From Typhlomys cinereus (lineage: Eukaryota; Chordata; Mammalia; Rodentia; Platacanthomyidae): a DNA stretch of 64,000 nucleotides. Positions 24,441 through 35,244 of the stretch are shown piece after piece. Positions within the stretch are counted from its first letter, which is position 1. Each line of letters starts with the position of its first letter. The DNA is taken from NCBI GenBank assembly GCA_023101885.1, contig JALPQD010000006.1, positions 13,067,585 to 13,131,584 on the forward strand. The letters run 5' to 3'. Position numbers and translations under genes: made by a program. The notes beneath the pieces are model-generated. The model was not told the DNA's origin. It searched no databases and was given only the letters and a program-made list of their open reading frames with translations.

Positions 24441-26150
24441 TACTGTTACCCTCTAAATCACACAGTTAAAACAAACCCCAGTGTCTTAAATGAATAAAAG
24501 CAGTTGATTATATGTTACACTCATGTCAAGAAAAGATATAATGGATCTTCAATACAGTTGAATCATTGACTTACAACTTTAGGTCTTGATTTTTTAGATG
24601 TTATTGCAAACAAGCAACTATCCTGTTTTAATACTTTAAGCCATATGAAGCCATTTAGGCCTCTTGATTTTTGAGAATCATCAACTGGCATGCATATTTT
24701 GGATTATCAGTAAACACTTGTTGAATTGAATCGAGGAGGGATCCTCTTAAACAGCTTATTTACTCACAGAGAGTGCGCAATCAGAACAAACCTATTAACG
24801 CAAACATTCCATAATGGCATCTGAGTACCACCAAAATATTAACACTGAAATGAGAATTTCTCAGGTTTCCCTTACCATCTTGCTTAACAATATATTGATA
24901 AAAATATTTTAAAAAGTCATGATTTTAAAACACTCAATTTACACATGAAGAATTAGCCACTAGCAATGTCTCATCACCTGATTTATTTCCCTATAATATA
25001 TCCGTCTTGAGAACATCAGCAGGAATACACCAAAGAAATATGCCCCTCATGGGATCAACTATATAAAAAGACAGAACACATCATCAGCACAAAAATCATT
25101 ATCCATCTAATTTCGTCCCTTCTAGATGGCTCCAGTGAGCCCCTCGATCATTACTGACTAGGGTTAAGATAGACCTTAATGGATTAATTAAGCCAGAGCA
25201 GGACTGCACTGTAGCCTGGGAGGAGGAGTCTTGTCACAGAGGAGGCAACGCCTCTGTTTTTTTTCACCCCCATGTGGGAGGCCTGGCCTCACAAGCTCTG
25301 CCCATTTATACTGTCAAGAAGTCTCCAAATGAGAAGGGGTGCTTGTTTTCCAAGTCTTCTCCTCGGCATTCATTAGAATTTTAGTGCTTGGGTGTTATCA
25401 TATTTTATCATGAAGACATTAAATGCTAAGACATGCCCTTTCTTCAAGAATGCATGGAGCAGTTGGAAGAGAGATAAAGCAGTAGATGCAGAGTGTTCAT
25501 TTGTGATTCAAGAGATATGCACTAGGGGAGTGGTTATTGTTTGGATGCCAAAATGACTCTGAAAGAAGGTCAGGATACAGTGCATTCAGAAAAGATAAAG
25601 GGAAGAGGTGTCCGAAATCTAACATGGTAGGCACACATGCCCAAAGGCAGCTGTCGAAATGGAAACCTGGAGAATTGTTCTTCTGAGGATAACCAAATGC
25701 AAAAGAACGAGATAACCCAAAATGCAGAATTTAGGATCCTTTTTACCCTGCAATAAAGAAGAGAAGAAGGAACACCCCAGCATTGTACTGTGCTGGTAGT
25801 TCATGCTCTTTCATGACCAAGTCAGAATATTAATACCTTGATGGGGACAATCAAGCCATATCAGGCACAGCAGTAGACACACAGGTATTAAAATGACAAA
25901 ACATCAGAAAGCAGTCCACTGTAGAATGAGTCCCACTGCTACCAGGACCTAGTCCAACCTTCAAATCTGACATCTCATTTCTATAAAAGAAGAAGTGCCC
26001 TGCCACAGCCTGGAGCAAGGAATCAGGCAGATGACAGAACAGGACAAGCTTCTCGGCGATCAGGCTGACCCTGTGGAGGAGTCCCAATGTTTAACGAAAA
26101 GACATTTATTGTAATGGTCACCCTCAAAGAGTTTTAAAAATAAGAATTAG
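24441..26150. other. Unique non-coding DNA
   Basis: No gene supported. A short MIR/L2-like end ('cagtaaacacttgttgaatt') sits at about 24709-24728. A small hairpin 'gaggcaacgcctc' lies near 25242. Confidence 0.5.
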
Positions 26151-26485
26151 TGGGGTTGGAGACGTGACTCAGAAGATAAAGCGCTTGCTGTGTAAGCATG
26201 AGAACCTGCAATTGGATCCCCAGATTCCACATAAAAGCTGGACATGACGGCCTTCATCTGCAACCCCAGTGCTGTGGTACTGGAGGCAGGTGGATCTCAG
26301 GGTGTGGAGGAATAAGTGATCAGTCAGTCTAGCTGAAAACAGACTCCAGGTTCAGTGGCACACCCTGTCTCAACAAGTAAGGTAGAAAGCAATGGCCTGA
26401 GGTCATACTCGGGACTCCATGTGTACAAGTGAGTGCACCCATACATACGTGTACACACACATGTACTCATGCATGCACACAGAAA
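26151..26485 (+). repeat. Tandem SINE 1 of 3, long-body type
   Basis: The head 'tggggttggagacgtgactc' and 'aattggatccccagattcca' lead into a 7SL/B1-like body ('catctgcaaccccagtgctg', 'gaggcaggtggatctcaggg'), then 'caggttcagtggcacaccct' and a CA-rich tail. This is the full body without the internal deletion. B3/B4-type in my judgement. Confidence 0.85.
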
Positions 26486-26498
26486 GTGAGTAAGTATC

Positions 26499-26721
26499 AG
26501 GGGTTGGAAAGATGATTTATTTGGCAAAGCATCTATTGCAAAGCCACAAGGACCGGAGTTTGGATCACCAGAACCCATAAAGAAGCCCTGCATGGAAGAA
26601 TACATCTGTAAACCCCAGCATCCAGGAAGTGAAGGCAGATAAATCTCAGGAGCTGACTGGTCAGCCAACCTCTCTGAACTGATCAGCTGAAGGTTCATTG
26701 AATCCCTGTCTCAAAAATGAA
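26499..26721 (+). repeat. Tandem SINE 2 of 3, long-body type
   Basis: 'aggggttggaaagatgattt' head, 'ctgtaaaccccagcatccag' body and 'aatccctgtctcaaaaatga' end. It lies in the same orientation 13 bp after the first copy and lacks the 3' CA tail, as if cut by or joined to the next insertion. Confidence 0.85.
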
Positions 26722-26724
26722 GGT

Positions 26725-26873
26725 GTGGGGCAGGCAAGATGGTTTAGAATACAAAGGTGCTTGTTGCCAAACCCGATGACCTGAGTTCAATCCCTGGAAC
26801 CTACATGGTCAAAGAAGAAAACTGATTCCTGCAAGTTGTCCTCTGATCTCTCGCAGTAAGTTCAAATAACAGC
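26725..26873 (+). repeat. Tandem SINE 3 of 3, short-body type
   Basis: 'ggggcaggcaagatggttta' head, 'gagttcaatccctggaacct' B-box region and 'tcctgcaagttgtcctctga' body, as in short-body copies elsewhere in the window. Confidence 0.85.
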
Positions 26874-26957
26874 ATACTACTTAAAAAGACATTCTAGCAT
26901 TCACAAGGGAGAAGGGACAGAATCCTGGATTTGACAATGTTTCCAAAATTAGTGATC

Positions 26958-27047
26958 ATTTAGTCATTTTGTAAATGAGGAAAGTGAGGATTTGCCAACG
27001 GTCACAGAGGTAGTTATGTAGCTGGCAATTTTAGCAGAGATGACCTC
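26958..27047 (-). repeat. MIR SINE, minus strand
   Basis: 'tttgtaaatgaggaaagtga' and 'ggtcacagaggtagttatgt' are classic reverse-complement MIR core phrases. Confidence 0.8.
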
Positions 27048-27137
27048 AAAATTAGATTTTGGGTGATCTTCTTATTTTCTCTTATTATAGCCTCCTATTT
27101 TCAAAATATCTTGAGTCCCTTAAGCTTCTCGTTTGAA

Positions 27138-27168
27138 TACACACACACACCACACACACACACACACA

Positions 27169-27194
<26 letters not shown>
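27138..27194 (+). repeat. (CA)n microsatellite, interrupted
   Basis: CA units with 'cc' and 'aa' breaks, followed by a short alternating AT patch (27207-27232). Confidence 0.95.
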
Positions 27195-27200
<6 letters not shown>

Positions 27201-27299
27201 ATCTATAGATATAGATATATATGTATACAGTATATTTCTGGGCAATAAAATAGGAATCTATGTTATAATTTTGCCATTATCATTTTCAGAAGTATTGAA

Positions 27300-27420
27300 T
27301 AGATGAATTTATTCATTCAACAAATATTTATTGAGCTCCAGCTTGTGCAAGAATTATAAAGACCAAACACACAATTAGACATCGTTTGCTTTGTTTCAGA
27401 GTTTACAATATGCTTGTTTT
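27300..27420 (+). repeat. L2-type mammal-wide repeat fragment
   Basis: 'ttattcattcaacaaatatt' followed by 'tattgagctccagcttgtgc' matches the widespread L2-type end (tattgagcacctactatgtgc). The remainder, with 'agagtttacaatatgc', fits 'aggagcttacagtctag' weakly. Confidence 0.65.
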
Positions 27421-27969
27421 GGACAACTCCAATGTAATAGACAACTTCATTCTCATTGGATTAATATAAATAATAACCATTACTTTTAATTCATGAGAGA
27501 CAGCGTAAAATGCACTGATATTTTACTTAGACACTGGAAATAATGTGGAATTCTCAGGTATCCCAAATCGAAAGGCCAAATTATTGTTTCTAGCTGTTTT
27601 GTGCATTCATATACTCTTGAGAACCTCTCCCAGATCCACTGCCTTCCCCCAGAAGCTTGGAGCAAAGCTCTCTGGGTGCTGCTCTTCTGCTCAGGGAATT
27701 AGGTCAAAGGTGGGAAAGACCCTGAGAATAAAACAGAAGCCTGATTGAGTCAGGTCTTCAAGGCATTTTGCTTTCACTTATGTTCCGTGTATAGCAAAGG
27801 ACAATGATTTCCTTTGCAATAAACAAAGATTTGATGGCTAAGATCTAATGAGTATCGTTACCTAAAGTAATCTAGTTAATGAGAAAAATAACTAGCAAAG
27901 TCCAAAGAAATAATCATGCTACCCAATCATTCCATTTTAAGGGAAGAAAGGATAGAAATATGTTTTGGG
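27421..27969. other. Unique non-coding DNA
   Basis: No gene. The 67-codon frame at 27545 has no recognised features. Confidence 0.5.
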
Positions 27970-28105
27970 CACTATCTGTTTCTACACATATCATCTCATT
28001 TAATCCTCATAAAATTTCCCATTTCTCTTCAGGCAAAGAAAACGAGGCATAGTAAGACTATGCTTTGATTAGACTCACAAAGTTAGAAAGCAAATTATGA
28101 CACTT
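27970..28105 (-). repeat. MIR SINE, minus strand
   Basis: 'tatcatctcatttaatcctc', 'ttcaggcaaagaaaacgagg' and 'gactcacaaagttagaaagc' match the reverse-complement MIR order. Confidence 0.75.
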
Positions 28106-29108
28106 ATGTCTCGATTGATTTCTGTACATCTACACAGCCTGTGTTTTTTGCCAAAATCTACTAAAAAGGAAACCCAAAGATGGAAAAGTTATAAATGCTA
28201 CTGGCGATCTTTCAAGTGAACATCTACTATATGATGCTAAATTATGTGCAGAAGTTAATATAAACACAAACACATTTTCAGCCTTCTTACCATTCAAATC
28301 TGCTGGCATGAACACACTAACATTGGACTCGCCAAACTGAATAGTAATGTAGAAAATTCAAATGACTCATGTTCAAAAGGGTATTTCTTTAATTGCACAA
28401 GACAATTTGACTGACGCAGTAAAGTTATCATGTAATCAATGTATAAGCACAAGTAAAAATAACTTCCCCGGATTCTTTCAACACCAGAAAACTAGACATT
28501 CATAGAAAAATCTGGCCCATCCAATTCTCCATTAATTACTAGCAAATAGAGATTTATCTTAAAAAAATACCTGAATATGAGCAAATAGTCTGCCACATCC
28601 AGCTTAAGATTCTCACTTTCTTGACTTTGTCTTTTGCAAAGTGTGGCAAGGAAGAAGGGCTGAGTTTTCTACATATATAAAGGCCTGGATTCAGAGAAAG
28701 GTCCTCTAAAATTAACACTGGATGCTATCCTTATGATGTGGGGTGGGCATTCAGAGATTCTCTTCCTTTGTGGGCCCCTCCATCCATAATCAGTTCAAAA
28801 TTTCCTCTCTTATTTCCATGCAGGGTAGAAAAAGAGAGGGAGGAACAGAAAAAGCCTGAAGGATACACAAGAAAGAGGAAAAGATGGAAAGAAGGTCTAA
28901 AGGAAGGACACTAGATCTCCAGAGTGTTCCACAATTGGGGAATATGGAAGAACAAAAAGCTTCCTAGCAACACGCAACCAGGCTGGTCATCTCCATCATG
29001 TCCAGAACAAAACAATCCTGTACAGGCTGAAAGTAGGAAACTGAATAGGGCTGAACTCTGATCACACAGAGTTCCCCCTTTTTTCTATACCACTTATCAC
29101 TGATAGCA
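28106..29108. other. Unique non-coding DNA
   Basis: No gene seen. There is a purine-rich patch at about 28826-28912 (GA/GGAA-rich). Confidence 0.5.
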
Positions 29109-29246
29109 TAGCTGGGTGTGGTAGTACCTGCCTTGTGGTCTCAGCATATGGTACCCTGAGGCAAGAGGACTACTGTGAGTTCCAGATCACTCTACCTAAA
29201 GAGCTCAAGGCCAGTCTGAGATACAAAGTGAAACTGTAAAAAAATG
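29109..29246 (+). repeat. 7SL/B1-like SINE, diverged
   Basis: 'tagctgggtgtggtagtacc' then 'gtctcagcatatggtaccct', 'gaggcaagaggactactgtg', 'agttccagatcactctacct' and 'caaggccagtctgagataca', ending in an A-run. This is the order of an Alu/B1 monomer. More diverged than typical mouse B1. Confidence 0.75.
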
Positions 29247-29439
29247 AAAGAAGAAACACTGTAACTTTCCAGAACATAATCAAATGCAAAAGGGTTAATT
29301 ATAAGATTAAATGAGATATTATTTATAAGAATGTTACAGTGTTATTTACAATCATATCTATTTATGCACCATGTATTTCATTGATACTCTCTCAAGAGTT
29401 GACAAAATATCACTGCAATTGCTTTACTAAAGAAAAAGA

Positions 29440-29742
29440 GTGGTAGGGAAATGGCCCAAAGCTTAAAGTCTTTGAGTTTAAAGTAAAAGTACCAGATTTT
29501 GAATCCCTAGATCCCATGTAAAAAAAGCTGGGTGGAAATGGTGACTTGTGACTCTGGACCGTACAGTCTGGGAAATCCCAGAGCAAAGCAATAAGGAGGT
29601 AGGTAGCACAATGTAGGATTATTCCTGATGTTACCCTTGGGCCTTCACTGGCATATTAACTCAAGTGACTTCTGGCGTGAGCATGCACATGCACACAGAC
29701 ACACAGACATACACACACATACACAGACACACACACACCAAA
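29440..29742 (+). repeat. Long-body SINE, internal-deletion type
   Basis: The head 'gtggtagggaaatggcccaa' is diverged. The body has 'ggaaatcccagagcaaagca' directly followed by 'ataaggaggtaggtagc', then 'ggattattcctgatgttacc' and a CA-rich tail. It shows the same body junction as the copies at 6041, 37989 and 58593. Confidence 0.8.
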
Positions 29743-29745
29743 AAA

Positions 29746-31572
29746 AGCAGAAACAAGGAATTGAAGTAGACAGGATTCTTAAAGTCAAAAGGACAGTGCT
29801 GATATTTCTAACAAATAATAAAAATGTCAACAGCCATGTCTTATGACCCTGAATATTTGCCTAATTTTTGCATCATCAGAACAGAGATGAAAATAGAACT
29901 TTGGCTCTACATTAGCTTTTTTTTTTTTTTTTTTTTTGATAAATTCATGGTTAACATCATTCATAGATTCATTCACATGGAAACAGAACCCGCAGTGACT
30001 TTAGGGGTAATATGTACAAGGGTGAAAAAGGGGTGAGAAAAGATCTATGGCACCAAAAATCTCCAGTCTTCTTCTATACTTTGCATATGTTTGATAAGGA
30101 CCCCGGAAAGTAATGATGTGTATTTGTCTCTTTCTAATTCAGACAGCAAAGAACGGGGGTGGGGGGGAGTGGGGGAACCACACACTTGTATTTTGCTAAT
30201 GTAAAAGTCCCAGTGGAAACATTAGCACTCAAAGACATTAATGTGGATTTGGGACACTCCCTGAAGGATTTTGATTCCATTAGAAAAAAAAAAAGACAGT
30301 GACAGATATAATCCTGCTTTGATATGTTTAATGCCATTTAAAGAGAAACTGCACCCATTTACCTCAGGCCAGGACACCAAGAGTTCAAAAAGTGAAATAT
30401 CATTCTCAGTGCAAAGAAAAAAAAAGCTTGGAAAATATTATGTGAAAATTAATTTGGCATGAGTCTTTGAAATTTTAGATTTCTGGGATGAGCAAATGGG
30501 TACAGTTTTCTTTTAACTGTTTTTGAACACCATGTGTTGAGAAGAAAACAACAGAATGGCAATTGCTCATCCAAAATGCTAACTTGTGGCATGGCACAGT
30601 CAAGATGGCCTGCCACAGCCAAAAAGCAGGTGTATGCGATGCCTCTCGCTTTAGTAGCATGTGCGCCACATGTCCCCGCATTCAGCAACCTCTTGCATTT
30701 GCTTTGGGAACCTTTCAGAGGGGGGCAGTAAACATGACTCAACAGAATGCTAGCTGAGGACTGGATGGCTCCCAGCTTGCTGCGAGGCAGACTTGTGAGG
30801 AAGAATCTCAGGAAAACTGGGCTACTGTATCTGCTTTGAAATGCTTCACTGTAGCATTTCTGCTGACCTCATATAGGGTATTAGCTCCAGATCATTTTCT
30901 GTGGATGGAATTTAGGATGTAGTCAGGGTGGAGAGTAGTGTGGAGGCTTTTGTGTGATTGGAGAGACATTTAAATCAGCTGCTTTATTCAAACTGAGGTC
31001 ACAGCTAATGGCTGCCATTGCAGATTCTATGCACCTAGACTAAAAGCTTGGAGGGTTAAAATGTACACCTCTCAAGTTCATCCTAAGTTTGAAATGGAGG
31101 ATGTGCAAAATTATTTCGCGTGTGGGAATGTCAAAGCTTCCTCGGTTCAGCTTGATGATTCTGATGTGTTTATTCTAGGAATTAAAAGACTTTTACACAG
31201 ATACATGTCCCATTCAACTATTCAACAGTCTTAAGAAGAGGAGACAGAAGTAAACAAACATACAAGTACACAAATAAACAAGGAAGTAAATCATTTTCCT
31301 TCTGCCCTGTTGGAAGCCTGATGCACAAGACCGAAGAAAACTGATGACTGTTTATAACCTCAAATCAGGGGACAGCTGGAATGAAGTTCTAGGATATCTG
31401 TGTTACAGAGATAGTTATAAATTCTGAAGGTAAAGAGGTAGATGAGAAACAAAATGACTATGTAAACTAAAGAAATACAGAATGTATGCTTTATTAGGGG
31501 ATTTTGATTAATATGTTAATAGTGAGTCACTAAAAAAAATACCAGGCACAGACATCAAAAGTGGAGAAGGAT
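29746..31572. other. Unique non-coding DNA
   Basis: Contains a run of 21 T at 29917-29937 and the G-runs at 30155. The overlapping frames on both strands around 30449-30757 are short and mutually exclusive, and none is supported as a gene. Confidence 0.5.
30155..30175 (+). other. G-quadruplex motif
   Basis: Runs of five, seven and five G separated by T and AGT. The middle run can supply two G-triplets, giving four G-tracts with loops of one to three bases. Confidence 0.6.
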
Positions 31573-31700
31573 GCAGGCAAAGGTGATGACTGCAGCTCCA
31601 GTTACTGGGAAAGCTGAGACAGGAGGCTCACACCATTCTAGCTTTTAAGACTAGTTTGAGCAACATGGCAAAACTAAGCCAAACAAAACAAGACAAAAAT
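31573..31700 (+). repeat. 7SL/B1-like SINE, strongly diverged
   Basis: 'ctgcagctccagttactggg', 'aaagctgagacaggaggctc', 'gactagtttgagcaacatgg' and 'caaaactaagccaaac' follow the B1/Alu body order. The 5' end is poor. Confidence 0.65.
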
Positions 31701-32671
31701 AAAGTGTGGGAAAGAATGAAATGTGTAAGTTTTCATTTAGAAATGAAATGGAAATGAAACAAAACTACATTTCATGGATACAAATGAATGGTGACCTTTG
31801 TGGTCTAACTTCTGTACTAGCATCTGTGGAGTTCAAAAAAGATGACTAGATGATCCCAGATTCATTGTTCATTTCACTCATTGATATTGCAGCATTTACT
31901 GTGTACTTTTTACTTCTGGGGGTACATTTTAGGAGTTGAGGGAGGTCACAGTTGTATGTGAGATATATAGAAACATATTGAAATAAGGATGATAACAATC
32001 AGCGCCGTATGTGTCACATCAGTAAGTACTTTAACAGTTCAGAAGACACAAGAAGACGATTCTGCTTATAGGGCAGACCTTCTGCAGATACACTAAGTGT
32101 ACAAAAGGAAGATATCCTCACCAAATTTTAAGTCAACTAACCTCAGCATGCATGGAGAACTGTGAGAGAGGTATACACACTTTTTATCCACAGTCTTTAT
32201 ACTGCTGTGTCCCGTGGTTAATGAAAGACAAGCTCAGATAAAACAGAAAGTCTATTGAATGGTAGGCCGGTCAGTGTGTCTGCATCAAGTGCAGACACTT
32301 AGATAATTATTAATACTCCACTAGAAGTTGACATTATAATGACATCATTTTCTTTCCATGTGAGTGTGAAAAGTTCATTTTCTTACCCATTCCAGAGTGA
32401 TGGGAGGAATAATTCAAGTCTTCATCTTTTCAAATGAGGCAAATAATTTTTTGCCCACGTAAAGTGCCCTTGGTACAGGTATCAAAATGTCTTTCAAAAC
32501 AGTAACCCATGATTTTTCCCTAATGTTCCCTAAAAGGATGAGTTAGAATCTGCGCTCCTGGAAGTACTGTCTATCTGTGGGGCTGGGGGCAAGGAGCAAA
32601 GAATGAGGTCCAAGATTAGTACATGACAGCAGGAAACAGAGCTAAGATGTCCTGGCTTCCAGCTGTGCAAG
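31701..32671. other. Unique non-coding DNA
   Basis: No gene or repeat recognised apart from small A-rich patches. Confidence 0.5.
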
Positions 32672-32684
32672 TGTGTGTGTGTGT

Positions 32685-32728
<44 letters not shown>

Positions 32729-33015
32729 AACAGTGTGCATGTGGAAAGCAAATGAAAAAATCAGATGAAAACCTAGAGTGTCAGTCCTTACTTCCCACAT
32801 TATTTGATATAGGGTCTCTTTTCTGTTGTTTGCTGCTATGCATGCTAGACTATCTGGCACATCAATCTTCTAGGTCCTGTCTCTACTTATCATCTGACCA
32901 CCAGGCTTACAGATGTGTAACCCTTGTGTCTGGTTTCCCCATGAGATCTGGAGATTCTAAATGAGGCCCTTATGCTTGCAAGCAAGTGCTGTCTCCTGAG
33001 CTACCTCTCTAACCC
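32672..33015 (-). repeat. Long-body SINE, minus strand, with (TG)n tail
   Basis: On the minus strand it starts 'gggttagagaggtagctcag', has 'cttgcttgcaagcataaggg', 'acacatctgtaagcctggtg' and 'aagagaccctatatcaaata', and ends in (CA)n (plus strand (TG)n at 32672-32727). Full-body type without the deletion. Confidence 0.82.
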
Positions 33016-33075
33016 TATTTTCCAATTTTTATTACTCTTGGACGTTCTGACTCTTTTCAACTTGAATAGTAGTTC

Positions 33076-33076
<1 letters not shown>

Positions 33077-33109
<33 letters not shown>
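33077..33109 (+). repeat. (TG)n microsatellite
   Basis: About 16 TG units with one TTTG break. Confidence 0.95.
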
Positions 33110-33824
33110 GCATTACTGATGGGATTTTGTAAAGAATTCAAGGTTGTCTGGATCCTCAAAGAATGCAATTGAAAAAAATATTGTTTCTTTGATTCCATGT
33201 GCTTACATTTGGGCAGAGTTTTCTTTTTCCATCCTCAAATGCAGTATTTGAGACAATCTGCCCACAATGGAAAGCTTTTAAAGCATCAAAAGTGTAGGCG
33301 AACAAAATCAGAATTAATCTTTTTGAAAATGGAGACATAGGTAGATGGAAAAAATTTAGAAAAAAATATTTAGGTAGTAAACAATCACACAGAAAGGTGT
33401 CTGACATGTCTCCTAATTCCTGGATTAGGAAGGATAGAAGACAAGAGATCGGGGGCTTATATGCTCATGGTCAGTGTGGGACTGTGTCCTAAGAATGTCC
33501 AGTCACCTTGATTATGTGTTCTGAATGAATAAACTCAGCAGAAACTACTATGACTAGGCAGAGTAACAACACCTACTGATGAGATCAGTTTGCAGGTTAG
33601 AAGCAGTGCTTCCTTATCAGAGTGAAAGATTACATTTCATTGGGGAAAAGATAACTTTAAAAATAATAATCTAAAAAAGACTTATAAAGCACAGAAGCAA
33701 AATGGAAGAAGATAACAAAAAATCACCTTTCATCACTTCAGTTTATGCCTGGCAATGTTTGCCTGCACATGTGTATCTCTCTCCTCTTGTGATTTCATTT
33801 GGTTCTCCTATGAACTACAAATGA
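33110..33824. other. Unique non-coding DNA
   Basis: Nothing recognised. The minus-strand frame at 33156-33407 is unsupported. Confidence 0.5.
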
Positions 33825-33933
33825 TTGACATTGTGCCCACTTTCCATGTAAAGAGCCTGAAGTTTGCAGAAGTAAGTGACCATTCTCTGACCACGGAGTC
33901 AGTAAGGCTAAGCTGGGATTCAGATCTGAGCCA
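33825..33933 (-). repeat. MIR SINE, minus strand
   Basis: 'ttgtgcccactttccatgta', 'aagtaagtgaccattctctg', 'gtcagtaaggctaagctggg' and 'attcagatctgagcc' follow the reverse-complement MIR. The open frame at 33755-34150 runs through it. Confidence 0.7.
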
Positions 33934-35061
33934 TGGGGCACAGGCCTGTGCTGCTCGTCATGCCGTGCCAGGCCAGACTCCGTGTGCTTTTCATGGCATG
34001 AAATCAGTGTCGGGGGAATTCTGCCCAGCATCTCTGGTTAGCAGAGTGAATGGCTTTTATCATTTGCCAACATGTCATGGAAAAAAACAAAACAACAAAA
34101 TCCAAAAAAAAAAAAAATTTCTGGCTCTAGATTTCCTGTCAACTACCTGAAGTTTGGTTTAAATACATACTATTTGAATATCTGACAATCTTATAAAAAG
34201 TTGAATGAGAATAAAGAATTTTTCATTTATACCAGCTCTTATGTTAGCAAGCAGTCTCCTGATCCTCTACAACAATGCGCCTGGGGAACTCCCTCGCTGC
34301 CAGACACGCATGTGGAAATGCTGAACAGTTAGAATTTGGGGTCTATACACTGACTAATGTTACCAGCTGTGAGTCGGCTTGAACATTGGTAATGTGATAT
34401 TTCCCGCTACAATTTGATTTGGTTAAAATGTGTTTGAAGTTCACCCTTTTATTACCTAGAATTACCACCTCCTGTAACTGGAGGACCCCTGAGAACAGAC
34501 TGCTAGAACAATCCAACCTCCCAGTCGTCACCGGTGCATTTCCTGGCCACAAATACTATTAAATTGGTAACTACAGAAATAGGTCAAAATGTCTTTCCAA
34601 TAGTTGCTAATGTTCCCCTAATGCTCCATAGCCCGCCTTTGATTCCTGTGCTAACGTTTTCTCTAGAACTACAGAGAAATGACTGGAAGGGAAGGTTGGC
34701 TGCAGCCGAGAAAGACCCTCTGAGGAGTGGTCCTAACTACGAAGAAAATCTTAAGGGCCCTGGAGGTCAGCGCCCCACACTCAGCTCTTCTGTCAAATTG
34801 AATGACATAGAAGAAAAGCTGAGCTCCTGTGAGCTACAGCAGTCTCTTATGTAAACAGGACAGCCCAGATTTTTGTTTTCAAATTTGTAAAATGCTGATC
34901 ATTCACTAGAGGCCAGTATCTTGATTTATTATAGAACTTTGAGGCTTTAAATTTATTCCCATTACTCTTATAACTTTACCCATTAGGATCTTGGCTATCC
35001 AAAGTAGAAACTTATTTTTCTTTTTTAATTTAAAGATTTTAATTTAAACTGAAATATATAT
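33934..35061. other. Unique non-coding DNA
   Basis: No gene supported. The 106-codon frame at 34534-34854 shows no recognised protein. A CTCF-like match lies at 34903-34916 ('tcactagaggccag', 12 of 14) but has C for G in the GGGC part. Confidence 0.5.
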
Positions 35062-35069
35062 AGACAGAC

Positions 35070-35123
<54 letters not shown>

Positions 35124-35244
35124 AATATATGTGGAGGTCAGAGAATAACTTCTGGAAGTCAGTTCTCTCCTTCCACGTTGTGAGTTCTGGGGCTAGATCC
35201 CAGATTAGCACACATGCACCTTTATCCATTGAGCCCTGTCACCC
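35062..35244 (-). repeat. Short-body SINE, minus strand, with (GA)n
   Basis: The minus strand reads head 'gggtgacagggctcaatgga', then 'aaggagagaactgacttcca' and 'ttattctctgacctccacat', then (CT)n, which is the plus-strand (GA)n at about 35068-35119. Same short-body type as 26725. Confidence 0.82.

Noticed and set aside
24421..24540. Possible old repeat start ('ttactggttactgttaccct')
   Set aside because: The similarity to known elements was too weak to name or bound.
26324..26698. 124-codon minus-strand frame
   Set aside because: It is antisense to two adjacent SINEs.
34534..34854. 106-codon plus-strand frame
   Set aside because: No recognised domain and no splice or promoter evidence. The length is not unusual for 64 kb of non-coding DNA.
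34903..34916. CTCF-like match 'tcactagaggccag'
   Set aside because: It has 12 of 14 matches but loses the key GGGC, so it is kept only as a note in the surrounding segment.
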